A DNA stretch of 64,000 nucleotides, taken from Galdieria sulphuraria. Taxonomy: Eukaryota; Rhodophyta; Bangiophyceae; Galdieriales; Galdieriaceae. The stretch's first letter is position 1. Each line of letters starts with the position of its first letter. Below, in pieces: positions 46,203 to 55,431 of the stretch. The position numbers and the translations under genes are program-made. Where the stretch lies: NCBI RefSeq assembly GCF_000341285.1, contig NW_005178471.1, positions 1-64,000 on the forward strand, written 5' to 3'. The notes under the pieces were generated by a model that had not been told where the DNA came from, did not search any database, and saw nothing but the letters and a program-made list of their open reading frames with translations.

Positions 46203-47138
46203 ATGGAAAGTTCTTCTTTCAAACAATCAGGCTTTTTAAGGAATCATCAAGGTGCAGTTCACGTAGTGCGTCTCTCATCCAGTGGAAAATATTGTTTGTC
46301 GGCAGGAGCTGATAAGAGTGTTCGACTTTGGAATGTCGAAAAACAAACCCTCATAAAGACCTATACCGGTGGTCACGGGTATCCAATCTTTGACTTGGAT
46401 CTTTCGTCTTCTAACAGTCAGTTTATTTCAGTGGGTGAGGAAAAGTTTGCAGTTGTATGGGATGTACAGTCTGGGAGAATTGTACGCAAATTGGGAGGTA
46501 GTTCAAGTGGACATACTCAGCGAATCAATGCAGTTTGTTATGCACATTTTATCACTGAAGACTCCATCGTCTGTACAGCCTCCTACGACCGTACAGTTCG
46601 TTGCTTTGATTTGCGTGCGTCCAATCGTTCCTCAGATCCTATTCAAGTTTTGGACCAAGCAGCAGATAGTGTAACCGATGTTTGTTGTTTTCAATACGAA
46701 ATCCTGACAGCAAGTGTAGATGGATATCTTCGTCTGTATGATATTCGAACAGGCTATATTTTGATGGACTATTTGGGACCGCCTGTAGGAAAGTGTTGCT
46801 TTTCACATGATGGAAATTGTATTTTGGCAAGTTGTTTGGATTCTTGTCTTCGACTCATAGATAAGAGCAATGGTGATTGTCTGGCACAATACAAAGGACA
46901 TGTTAACGAAGAATTTGCACTCCATTGTGAGCTGACCCTGGATGATGCCTTTGTAGTATGTGGTTCAGAAGATGGAAGTATTTATTATTGGGATTTGACA
47001 GACTCGGTAATTGTACAAAGTTTCTATAAAGCGCATAAGAGTACTGTTAGTTGTGTTGCTACTCATTCAAACTTTTTGGTGAGTGCTTCGCATGACTCGA
47101 CTATCCAACTGTGGACTAGGAATATGAAAACATCATGA
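46203..47138 (+). CDS. WDR83: WDR83 (MORG1)-like WD40 protein
   Basis: Single exon, 311 residues forming one seven-bladed propeller. The order matches WDR83: HQGAVHVVRLSSSGKYCLSA, KSVRLWNVEKQTLIKTYTG, FAVVWDVQSGRIVRKL, TVRCFDLRASNRSSDP, QYEILTASVDGYLRLYDIR, YLGPPVGKCCFSHDGNC, CLRLIDKSNGDCLAQYKGH and GSIYYWDLTDSVI. WDR83 is a spliceosome C-complex protein and a MAPK scaffold in animals. The start was set at MESSSFKQSGFL (46203), just before the first blade; the frame is open to 46098, but that part looks like leader. It lies about 260 bp after the SDP1-like gene. Confidence 0.9.
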   Translation: MESSSFKQSGFLRNHQGAVHVVRLSSSGKYCLSAGADKSVRLWNVEKQTLIKTYTGGHGYPIFDLDLSSSNSQFISVGEEKFAVVWDVQSGRIVRKLGGSSSGHTQRINAVCYAHFITEDSIVCTASYDRTVRCFDLRASNRSSDPIQVLDQAADSVTDVCCFQYEILTASVDGYLRLYDIRTGYILMDYLGPPVGKCCFSHDGNCILASCLDSCLRLIDKSNGDCLAQYKGHVNEEFALHCELTLDDAFVVCGSEDGSIYYWDLTDSVIVQSFYKAHKSTVSCVATHSNFLVSASHDSTIQLWTRNMKTS

Positions 47139-47181
47139 ACATATCAAGAGGGCAGACATTAAAAGAATAGAGATGGATAGA

Positions 47182-47201
47182 ATATATATATATATATATA
47201 A
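47182..47201. repeat. (TA)n microsatellite
   Basis: Short TA run in the 150-bp gap between WDR83 and the cytochrome b5 reductase gene on the same strand. Confidence 0.85.
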
Positions 47202-47288
47202 TACAAAAGGCATTGAGAAGTATGAGAAATAAATGAAGAAGAGGAATAACAATTCATCAGTCCATCATCACTTGGATGAAAAAAGAGA

Positions 47289-48397
47289 ATGCCAAAGTGG
47301 ATGACAAAGTTGGCATCGTTTCATGTCTCATCTTCTCCTCTGCAGCTTTCTTTCATAGGCATTCTTATTCTATGTGTTACTAGTCTTGTACGTATTCTGT
47401 TTAGGCTGCTTAAAGGAAAGCTATTTTATCGTGTAAACAATAACAACTTGGCACTGGACCCCTTAGAATTTCGTTCTTTTCGACTCATCGAAAAGGCTGT
47501 CGTCACTCCGAATGTGAGACTCTTTCGTTTTGCAGCCTCCCATCCAGAACAACTTGTCAATGTACCTCTAGGCAAACACATATATGCCAGAGCTTGGATC
47601 AACGGAAAGGAAGTAAGAAGACCTTATAATCCCATCAATAAACCCAATCAAGTGGGTGGTTGTTTTGATATTTTGGTCAAGGTGAAAGAGTTTTTTCCAA
47701 TATATTTCATTGATGGGTTGAACGATAACTTATAGATTTATCCAGCTCCGTACGGTCTCTTTTCTAGATATTTAGACTCATTAAAGGATGGTGATTGTGT
47801 CGAATTCCGTGGTCCGAAAGGCAAATTCGAGTATCAAAGAAATATGAAGAAACGTCTTGGAATGATAGCTGGAGGAACTGGAATAACTCCTATGTATCAG
47901 GTTTGTAAAATAGATTGGGTTGTGAACAATATTTCCCATATTTTGTAACTATCTCAGTTGATAGAGACGATACTGAATGATCCATTGGAACGAACACAAA
48001 TAAGTTTGATATATGCTAATCATACGGAACAAGATATTATCTTTAGAAACAAATTGGAATCTTTTGCATCTCAATTCCCCAATCGACTGAAGCTCTATTT
48101 TGTGTTGAATCAAGTAAGCAATACATATAGAGTGGTTGATATAGATTATTCAGACTCTTTTTTGCTCATAGCCGCCTAATTCATGGTCTCAAGGGATAGG
48201 TCTTATCAATGAAAAGCATATACAACATCACATAGGTTATGCATCTCCTTCTACTAGGGTAAGTATAATGATTGGATAAAATTCTCAATTCTAAAATTTT
48301 ACAGATTTTGGTTTGTGGTCCACCTGCAATGACCAAAGCTATGATGATATTGTTGAACAAATTGGGCTACAAAGGAGAAGATATTTTCAAGTTTTAA
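47289..48397 (+). CDS. NADH-cytochrome b5 reductase
   Basis: Membrane-anchored FAD enzyme that passes electrons from NADH to cytochrome b5 for desaturases and sterol synthesis. Five exons are inferred (47289-47681, 47736-47900, 47958-48113, 48172-48258, 48305-48397; introns 54, 57, 58 and 46 nt), 297 residues. An N-terminal hydrophobic anchor ([19 protein letters not shown]) is followed by [20 protein letters not shown], the FAD motif. In that motif the usual RPYT(P) reads RPYNP, a Thr-to-Asn change. [12 protein letters not shown] and [13 protein letters not shown] bind the pyrophosphates; [12 protein letters not shown] binds NADH; the protein ends EDIFKF, like the usual terminal Phe. Its stop is three bases from that of the convergent CCDC97-like gene. 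Confidence 0.92.
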
Positions 48398-48400
48398 AAT

Positions 48401-48983
48401 TTATTCTTCTGTAGAATGATTGTCTTCGTCCATTGTGGATATTCTTTCCGGTTCTTGTCCATCAAAATATCTTTCTTCGATATCATTCTGTATCCATTCC
48501 ATCCCATCATAATCTTCATTGTTGTCTATAGAAGAGTAATCAAAGAATGTTGCATCATGTCCATTTAGAAACCGTTGTCTCATAATAACCAAAAGTTCTT
48601 CTCTGCTTTGTTGAAAATCATCCAACGTCCAATTGGAAATATCACTTTCATTCTCTTCATCACTTGTTCCTCAATATAATTCCTTTCGCTTGACCGATAT
48701 TACTCAAAGGATAAAGACGTTTTCTTTGAATTTGCACATCAAACTACCTCTCTTCTCCTCCCTTCGTTTTGCATTTTCCTGTACAGTCCAAAATGGGATA
48801 GGAGGAGATTCGACTCAAGCATCAAAAGTTAATAAAGGAACTGTGAAAGGCACAATAGTTAGAATCGGAAATTTAAACGTTCGCGTTTTCATCCTTCATA
48901 AGACGTGTTGAACCTAAGCTGATACGAATATCTCTTTGTAAAGCGGCCTTTTCATTGAGATCCTTTGCTTTTGCTCTCGTCAT
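48401..48983 (-). CDS. CCDC97-like protein (5' exons uncertain)
   Basis: The 3' exon (about 48649-48401) encodes the conserved C-terminus of the CCDC97/DUF2052 family: SREELLVIMRQRFLNGHDAT, FFDYSSIDNNEDYD and IEERYFDGQEPE, against human REEFTSRMHQRFLDG, DYSTVDDNPDFD and EERYFDEEEPE. CCDC97 is associated with the SF3b part of the U2 snRNP in animals. An ATG-led segment at 48983 (MTRAKAKDLNEKAALQRD) can be joined through a Glu/Lys-rich mini-exon near 48732-48702 (ENAKRREEKRG) to give about 133 residues. That needs introns of roughly 100 and 78 nt, longer than any other here, so the 5' structure is tentative. The protein is much shorter than the animal one. Confidence 0.6.
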
Positions 48984-49107
48984 GTTCGGTTACACTGTTG
49001 CTTCCAAACAAGTTTTTTATGACCATAAGAGTTTGCTAGTAAGTTTTATGACAAAATCAACTACACCACTTGCAAATTTATATCTAAACCTAAAAACGGT
49101 AAAAAAG

Positions 49108-51156
49108 CTATTGTGGATATGAACAAAGTTCTGTGTGATTATCATAGAATATATATCCATGTCTGTAATATCTTTCCATCTTTCCTTCATTCCCTTTTAC
49201 CCAATTATTGTGTAAAATGTACAAATGCGGAAACAATTCCTGTATCCTTCCAGCGGGACTGTCCCAGATGCCTTCCGTGATTCCATTTGGAAACAGTTTT
49301 CGATCTAAGAGCAGCACGTGAAACTTGCCTTTATAGATGCAACGTTCTTTGCCTTGAGCATTTTCTCCCTCTTTGCCACACCACAAATCGTAAAAACAAG
49401 GTTGCTCAGTCATTCTAGACTTTGCAGCAAATTGAATTACATCTTCAAAGGCTTCAATTGTGTGAGGGTTACTTCTGGCTAAATAGAAACCACTATTGAT
49501 ACGACGACGATCATTGGAGTTCTCGTTGTCCGGAGCATTCGACTGAATAATAAGATCGGCATCTTGTGACTGTAAATAAGGAATGGGGTTCCGAAACCAT
49601 ACTATGTCACAGTCTGTCCAAATAACATCATAACCTAACTTTAAAATGCGAAGTACTACACGACTCTTCATTTTTGTCAGTTTCTTGAATGAGTCCGAAC
49701 CATACGAAGCCGCAACAACGGAAGTAGCATCTTCTTTGCTATATACTGTGTTCTCAAAATATACAGGCAATCCTCTCGTGAAGGCAAAGCGATACATATC
49801 CTCATCTAGCGCTGCAACAATCAGATTACCGGGAAAGAGATTAAGCTGTCGAAGATTGCAAACAAAATTCATCAAAAATGATCGATATCCATAGTTCATT
49901 GCAACAAGAATAACAGTATTGTTAATAGCTACTCGTTCCAAGAGATGTTCCAGTAATAAGGGCAATCCAAATATCACTGGTTGGTTTGGTTTCGGAAGCA
50001 CTGGAATTTCAAAACTTTCCTTCGTCTCTACTGAAATTCTGCCACATTGAATAACTCTAGAACCATTCTTCACGATGGGGTCCGTCTGTGTTGCTGGAAC
50101 AAAGGAACTTTGTTCACAAGGACATACTCCTGGGCGTCGTCTTCTAAGCAAACACATACCAGATGGTTCCAAGCACAGACTTGTTTTCCAAGGAGCAAAA
50201 ATGACTGTCCCAACTTGGTTGACGTATGAACCCGTGCTCAATGCAAGATATATGTTAAGAAAGAGTTCCCATTTTTGCCGCTTCCCTTCCGACCAGAATG
50301 CACCCATAGGTTTCTTTCTGGAATCTGACATCTCCTCTTGTACTGTCTCAGAAGAGGTCTGTCTGACAGCTGAAACTAGGTGATAATCGTGTTTGATATG
50401 CACCATAAGTGATGTCTCGGAAATGTCAATAACTTCACGTCTTCCGGCTTGAATAGTTTCGTGAGTGAGCCAATTATCATATTTTCCTCTTCCAAACACG
50501 AAGTGCGGCATAACTCCATCAAACAAAGGGGGACCATTGGTATTCCAAGCCCAAACATCCATCCCTCCATAAGTATGAAGTCTTCCATGAGAAAGTACGT
50601 GTTCTCTAACAAGGCGACTATACTGTGGATGTTTCTCATGAAGGCCCTCTGGTAATCCATCAATATCCCATCTTGCTCCAATTATAAACCAATGACGAAA
50701 GTTCAACATCATTTTTTTGATTGTCTGAATGAAGTCATCAAAGAGCATAATGTCACCATTAATAATCACTGTCACAGTGGCTTCTGATCTGTTGGCACGA
50801 TCGACCATGCTATTAAAGAGAGGTACTCCCATGAAATTTCTATCTAATCTCTTCTCTTGTCGCAATCCAAGCTCTCTGCATATCTCTTCATATCCTATTT
50901 CATCCCCTAACAACGTAATTTCGGGTTTTGGTTTCAACCGAAGCCAAGACTTTATCGCTCGAATATTAATATCACGGTCTTGTCCAACAAAAGGCTTTGG
51001 AGCTGCGAAAATCTCAAGACTAAACTTTTCCAACTTCCACGAATAGTCCGCTTTGGAAACAGAACGTATAGTGAGAGACTCCATGTGTTTCATCTGATAA
51101 ATAGAAAGAAGAAGCAAGACGGTCGACCAAAAGAATATCCAACCAGAGCTTTTCAT
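49108..51156 (-). CDS. two-module Golgi-type glycosyltransferase (GT77-like C-terminal module)
   Basis: Type II membrane protein of 682 residues, no introns. The start MKSSGWIFFWSTVLLLLSIY gives a short cytosolic tail and membrane anchor. Module 1 (residues about 45-290) looks like a GT-A fold (FAAPKPFVGQDRDINIRAIK, VTVIINGDIMLFDDF, HWFIIGARWDIDG, TYGGMDVWAWN). Module 2 (residues about 430-680) matches the nucleotide-diphospho-sugar transferase family of plant RGXT and related GT77 enzymes: VILVAMNYGYRSFLMNFVCN, KLGYDVIWTDCDIVWFRNP with the DxD metal motif, RRINSGFYLARSNP and LHNNWVKGNEGKM. Two glycosyltransferase modules in one chain would allow two successive transfers to a cell-wall or surface glycan. 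Substrates are unknown. Confidence 0.82.
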   Translation of the reverse strand: MKSSGWIFFWSTVLLLLSIYQMKHMESLTIRSVSKADYSWKLEKFSLEIFAAPKPFVGQDRDINIRAIKSWLRLKPKPEITLLGDEIGYEEICRELGLRQEKRLDRNFMGVPLFNSMVDRANRSEATVTVIINGDIMLFDDFIQTIKKMMLNFRHWFIIGARWDIDGLPEGLHEKHPQYSRLVREHVLSHGRLHTYGGMDVWAWNTNGPPLFDGVMPHFVFGRGKYDNWLTHETIQAGRREVIDISETSLMVHIKHDYHLVSAVRQTSSETVQEEMSDSRKKPMGAFWSEGKRQKWELFLNIYLALSTGSYVNQVGTVIFAPWKTSLCLEPSGMCLLRRRRPGVCPCEQSSFVPATQTDPIVKNGSRVIQCGRISVETKESFEIPVLPKPNQPVIFGLPLLLEHLLERVAINNTVILVAMNYGYRSFLMNFVCNLRQLNLFPGNLIVAALDEDMYRFAFTRGLPVYFENTVYSKEDATSVVAASYGSDSFKKLTKMKSRVVLRILKLGYDVIWTDCDIVWFRNPIPYLQSQDADLIIQSNAPDNENSNDRRRINSGFYLARSNPHTIEAFEDVIQFAAKSRMTEQPCFYDLWCGKEGENAQGKERCIYKGKFHVLLLDRKLFPNGITEGIWDSPAGRIQELFPHLYILHNNWVKGNEGKMERYYRHGYIFYDNHTELCSYPQ

Positions 51157-51265
51157 TGCAATATTTCTTACGTTACGTGTAATATTTAGCTCATAGATAT
51201 CTGCCTTTTGCCAATACTTTTTCTTCCCAAGGTGTGCAACAACGAAACAAAAGACTTCCTTGTCG

Positions 51266-51490
51266 TTAGGCGCCAAAAATATTTAAATGATAGACAGAAG
51301 AAGGGCTTTCAAGTCCAATTGGCTCCACGAATTGCAATTTTGTAGTATTCTGCCAAAATTTCAAAGTCGAATAACGAAGGTGCTCAAAGAAAATTATGAA
51401 GAGTCCAAGTAAGCCGCTAAAAGCTGAAACAATTAAAGGAGACACGTTTTGTTTCATATGAGGCTGTATACGAGCTCTTACCAAGTTCAC
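51266..51490 (-). CDS. possible small single-pass membrane protein
   Basis: A 74-residue ATG-led frame contains one hydrophobic helix (VSPLIVSAFSGLLGLFIIFF). It ends at 51266, just upstream of the glycosyltransferase start. Its last codons are formed by an E2F-like palindrome, so it may be a chance frame in the promoter. No family recognised. Confidence 0.25.
   Translation of the reverse strand: MNLVRARIQPHMKQNVSPLIVSAFSGLLGLFIIFFEHLRYSTLKFWQNTTKLQFVEPIGLESPSSVYHLNIFGA
51269..51278. promoter_or_regulatory. palindromic E2F-type site GGCGCCAAAA
   Basis: Reverse complement of TTTTGGCGCC, the same core as at 19234 and 33865. It lies 113 bp upstream of the glycosyltransferase ATG. Functional use is inference. 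Confidence 0.4.
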
Positions 51491-51982
51491 TTTTATTGAT
51501 ATTTTATTTGACTGTGCTATTTCCCCTTCCCTCTTTTCCCTAAAAGAGTTATAAGACTGTCACAGTTTTGCTCCTGTATCGTTTAGACCTTTTTCCAATA
51601 TATTGCTTTAGGTTTACGCAACTTAGATGTTCTCGTCTCTGTTATGCTTAGATTTCTGGAATGGGGGTTTTTCTTTTGAATTCTGATTGGATACAATGTT
51701 GCAGCAACTTGAATCATAAAAGAACTCATCTTCTCTGAGCGGACTTCGAGCTAGTATCTGTAGAGAAACTTGGTAAAGTTCGGCCTGACGAGAAAATTTT
51801 CCTATTTACAGTGCTTGCTGGGGGAACTATTGCACCTCATCATATGATGTCTCAGTAGTGATAGGCATTTTAATTTACTTTAAAGAGAGTCAAGGTCTCA
51901 AATTTCAAGCTTATCTAGTTTAAATTCTGTTCGGTAAATACAAAGTACCATAATTCCATTCTTTCTTTGCCGACATTGTCCA
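51491..51982. other. 490-bp promoter region upstream of RIO1
   Basis: AT-rich DNA between the small minus-strand frame and RIO1. No gene, repeat or RNA recognised. Confidence 0.45.
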
Positions 51983-53330
51983 ATGCTCAGCCGTGAGAAT
52001 TCTGACGTAGAATATTTTACGCACACAAGTGATACAGAGTCGTTGACCAAAAAATTTTTTGAAGAGAAAAAACGTTCAGAGTTAAGGTTGAAGGATAAAG
52101 CTCTAACTGCTACCGTGGAAAATGCGATAGATAGAAGAACTCGCCTGCTACTATTCAAGTTCCTCTCAGCCGGTATTTTGGATAGCATATTTGGCTGCGT
52201 TTCTACTGGGAAAGAAGCCAATGTCTATTCCTCAGTAGCAGGTTGCAACTTTCTTGAAAACTTGGAAGTGCCTCCTAATATGCTTCCCTCAGTTTATCAG
52301 CAAGATTGCAAAGACCGTGTTCTGGCTTTGAAAGTCTTCAAAACTGTAGCACTATCCTTTCGAGATCGAGATCGATATATTGATGGGGATATTCGTTTTA
52401 AGAACGGGTACAGAAAAGGAAGCAGTAGAGATATGGTGATATTGTGGACAGAAAAAGAGTTTAGAAACCTTCGCCGTCTAGCAAAAGTTGGCTTGCCAGT
52501 GCCATTTCCGTACTATTTAAAGAAGAATGTCATTATTATGGAATTTATTGGAAGAAATCATCAAACAGCACCACTTTTGAAAGACGTTGTTCTTCCTTCC
52601 AATGAATGGCTTCAGCTATATCTTCAGGTTTGTAGAATGATGAGAATTATGTACCGCGACGCCAACCTTGTGCACGCTGACCTTTCAGAGTACAATCTTA
52701 TGTACTATGAGAGTAAATTATTTGTTATTGATGTTTCTCAAGCTGTTGAAAACGATCATCCGAGTATGGGTTATTTTCTTTATCGTGACTGTAAAAACGT
52801 TTGCATTTTCTTCAAAAGTAGAGTCGAAGAGGATGCTGTTTCTGCAAAAGTTGCCACTGAGAGAAAGAATGAAGAAGGTTTGTTCAGTTTCAGTGCATCA
52901 GAAGTCTTTCGCTATGTACTTCAAGACGAAAAAAAATTAGGAACGAATTTCGAAGATTTGATTGGTATGTGAAGTGTTTTCTGAGACGCTATGCATTCAA
53001 TTTGATATATTATTGTAAGGTACCTTTGAAGATATTCATTTAGAATGTGATTCCGGTTATCAAAAATTCTATGACTCAGAAACGGCTTCCCTTTCGTCGA
53101 CAAGTTATAGTGAGCGCTCAAGCTCCCTCGACTATCTCTCAGAATATTCAAGTCCAGATGAAGCTTTGAGAGAGGTTGTTCCAGATGGGGTTCAAGATAC
53201 TCCACAAGATTGCAAGAAAGCACAAAGAAAGCAGTGGAAGAAATATGTAAAAGAGATCGCCAGGCAAAAAAGACAAGAGAAAATCCCGAAAAAAGTCAAA
53301 CGTCGAAAGGAGAAACAGAAGAAGAAGTAA
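51983..53330 (+). CDS. RIO1: RIO1 atypical protein kinase
   Basis: Acts in the last cytoplasmic steps of 40S maturation, after or with NOB1 cleavage. Two exons are inferred (51983-52964 and 53020-53330, intron 55 nt), 430 residues. RIO1-specific P-loop: GCVSTGKEANVYSSV. Then RVLALKVFKTVALSFRDRDR, the flexible loop KNGYRKGSSRDM, WTEKEFRNLRRLAKVGLPVP, catalytic loop LVHADLSEYNLMYY and metal loop VIDVSQAVENDHPSMGYF. The C-terminus is Lys/Arg-rich (RQKRQEKIPKKVKRRKEKQK), as in other RIO1 proteins. An ATG at 51983 directly precedes a Ser/Glu-rich leader of normal length. Confidence 0.94.
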
Positions 53331-53363
53331 TTTAACGAGGAATGCTGTAAGACAAAGTACATA

Positions 53364-54358
53364 TCAAATTTGTGTTCGAGGAGACAATAAGGCTTCAAGA
53401 GATAGGGACGACCTACGTTTCACATGTTTGTCTGCATGTTGTTGTTGAATGGAGTATTTTCTTGTTGTTTTTTGATTGTTCTTCGGTCTCATTGGTGTGT
53501 AGCCACCTTGAGGAACACAGAGTTCGGGAAACTCAATGTAGAATTCTCTGTATCCTTTCGATATAATATATAAATGAGGATATGATAAGAAGGGGTAACT
53601 GTGAAAGTGAGCATTCCTATCAAGACTTCTTAAATTCTGTGACATTTTTGGAGCACGATGAGATGAATACTCGCAGTAAAATATGATGGCGTCCGCCACA
53701 GGTTGAGTCTCCCATCCAGGAGGACAAAGAAGGTCTTCTATCTTGAAATTTGTGAATTTTAATGAACAACGATCTCTTAGGGTATTGACTCACTTGCTTA
53801 GGAATGTAGCAATTATATGCATTCCTTATATGACCACCCTCATATTCGTAAGGAAATCGACAGTCAATAATAATGATATTTAAACTGGAAGTAGTTGTAT
53901 TGAGAATTGCCTGTGCAGCCTAATTTGGATGAAAGCAGCTTTAAAGGCTAACTTAGAGCACGTACCGTTCTAGCACTTATAAAGAAAATACTATCTTTGT
54001 CAGTTTGAGTGGAAGGTTTATTTCCAGCAAGGTCCGTCTGAACTTCTATAAGAGGCTTTGCTGTTGTTCTTGTCACCAATGCAAATTCTATATTTTGTAT
54101 TACTGTGTTTCTGTTATCGCTACTTATCACTTCAAGTGGCAGTTTTTCAAACTGTGGTCGCAAATTTGATGCATCAGTAGAGTTTCCATGGTGTTCTGTT
54201 ATACTTGATGTATGAAGGTTACCTTTTCTTTGACAACTGGCTTGTGAGTCATTATATACACCTTAAGAATGATGCCAGACTTACTCTCGTGAACTACCGC
54301 TCTGTCTTTGTAGAAACCAGTTGTTGATTAAATTCCATAGAAAGCTTCGTAAGTACAT
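53364..54358 (-). CDS. CDC25: CDC25-type dual-specificity phosphatase
   Basis: CDC25 activates mitotic CDKs by removing inhibitory phosphates. Four exons are inferred (54358-54285, 54236-53966, 53919-53794, 53741-53364; introns 48, 46 and 52 nt), 282 residues. The rhodanese-fold domain shows NIIIIDCRFPYEYEGGHI, RNAYNCYIPKQ, then the active site AIIFYCEYSSHRAPKMSQNL (Cys180, Arg186 of Cx5R), YPHLYIISKGYREFY and CVPQGGYTPM, closely tracking animal CDC25. The His that normally precedes the catalytic Cys is Tyr. The regulatory N-terminus is only about 110 residues. The first exon (MYLRSFLWNLINNWFLQRQ) was placed by frame across a 48-nt intron. Stops of this gene and RIO1 are 33 bp apart. Confidence 0.88.
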
Positions 54359-54747
54359 AGACAAAATACTTGTGTATTTGTTATTCATATTAACTAAAAT
54401 ACAAGGTAGCGTCTCAGACCAACTCTAAGACTACGGTTTCCATCAATCTAAGATACTCTTTACGAGTCCAAAATCATCGTAAATCGAATTGCAGTTAGTG
54501 ATGTAGGACAAAATAAAATTTTCAAAAATGGCGGGTTCCTCAGAACCTTTATATCCAACAAAAGCTCAATGATGATCTGCTTAGAGTACCACTTCAAGAA
54601 TTTCCAATCAAAATGTCTGTGTGAAGTGTTCATATTTGCAATCTCAACTATATGATACCGTGTTCATGGAAACCACAATAAACTCCATCACTAAAAATTC
54701 CGATTCCTGCATTTTGCATTTGTCCGTTTTGAAATTTGTCCTTTACA
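54359..54747. promoter_or_regulatory. shared divergent promoter of CDC25 and the securin-like gene, with an E2F-like site
   Basis: 389 bp separate the two divergent start codons. An AAAAATGGCGGGTT element at about 54535-54547 resembles a non-palindromic E2F site (TTTGGCGGGAA). No other open frame of note lies in the gap. Joint cell-cycle control of both genes is inference. Confidence 0.45.
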
Positions 54748-55422
54748 ATGGCACTCAACCGCAACAAGGAGAATGTCGCAAGTTACATTCAAGAACCGCT
54801 CACAAATATAAAAGCAAGTCAAATCCACACAAAGTTCAGCGCCAGACAGATTCAGGGGAAGACAATACAGGGTTCCAATATTTCTCATAATGATGAAAAT
54901 AATGACTATTCTTTGAAACAGAGATGGCCAACAAAGACCGGTAATTCAGAACAGACCAATATGCGACCTCATCAACAAAGACGAGCACTTGGAGATATAA
55001 CCAACCGAGAGAAACAACAGTCTACACAAATTTATTCTCGAGAAAACCTCAAAGAAAGTACAAATAACCCCCCTGTACAAAAGAACCCTGGAGCAGATAG
55101 GGTGCCTTCAGTCAACTCTGAAGAAATTGAATATATGCCAAAGGAGAATATTCAAGATCTTGTTTCTCCTGAACTCGAAATTGATATGGACGATCTTAAG
55201 CAATCTATTCAAAAAAGAAAGACAAAACCTTTCTGTTACGTCACAAGCAACAAGAGGGAGTCATCTTTTCTGGAAACTGAAGAAATTTCTATCCAACTCG
55301 AGGAATATGAAAAACCTGATGGACAGCAAGCCTGGCCTATCCATTCGGGAGAAGATCCTCTTCCACTCTTCAATCTTCCACATATTGAAGTCAGTGACCT
55401 ATCTGAACACAACATTAATTAA
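54748..55422 (+). CDS. candidate securin-like APC/C substrate
   Basis: Single exon, 224 residues, mostly polar and probably disordered. It carries the degrons of a mitotic APC/C target: an N-terminal KEN box (residues 7-9, in NRNKENVAS), a strong destruction box RRALGDITN (residues 78-86, RxxL satisfied) and a second KEN (132-134). The segment EIEYMPKEN (126-134) followed by the acidic ELEIDMDDLKQS resembles the separase-binding region of fungal securins. KEN plus D-box in a disordered, rapidly evolving N-terminal half with a C-terminal acidic segment is the general plan of securins. The RxALGDITN form is also common in B-type cyclins, but no cyclin box is present. Head-to-head with CDC25. 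The identification is inference; shugoshin-like or other APC/C substrates remain possible. Confidence 0.55.
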   Translation: MALNRNKENVASYIQEPLTNIKASQIHTKFSARQIQGKTIQGSNISHNDENNDYSLKQRWPTKTGNSEQTNMRPHQQRRALGDITNREKQQSTQIYSRENLKESTNNPPVQKNPGADRVPSVNSEEIEYMPKENIQDLVSPELEIDMDDLKQSIQKRKTKPFCYVTSNKRESSFLETEEISIQLEEYEKPDGQQAWPIHSGEDPLPLFNLPHIEVSDLSEHNIN

Positions 55423-55431
55423 ATAAAGTCT

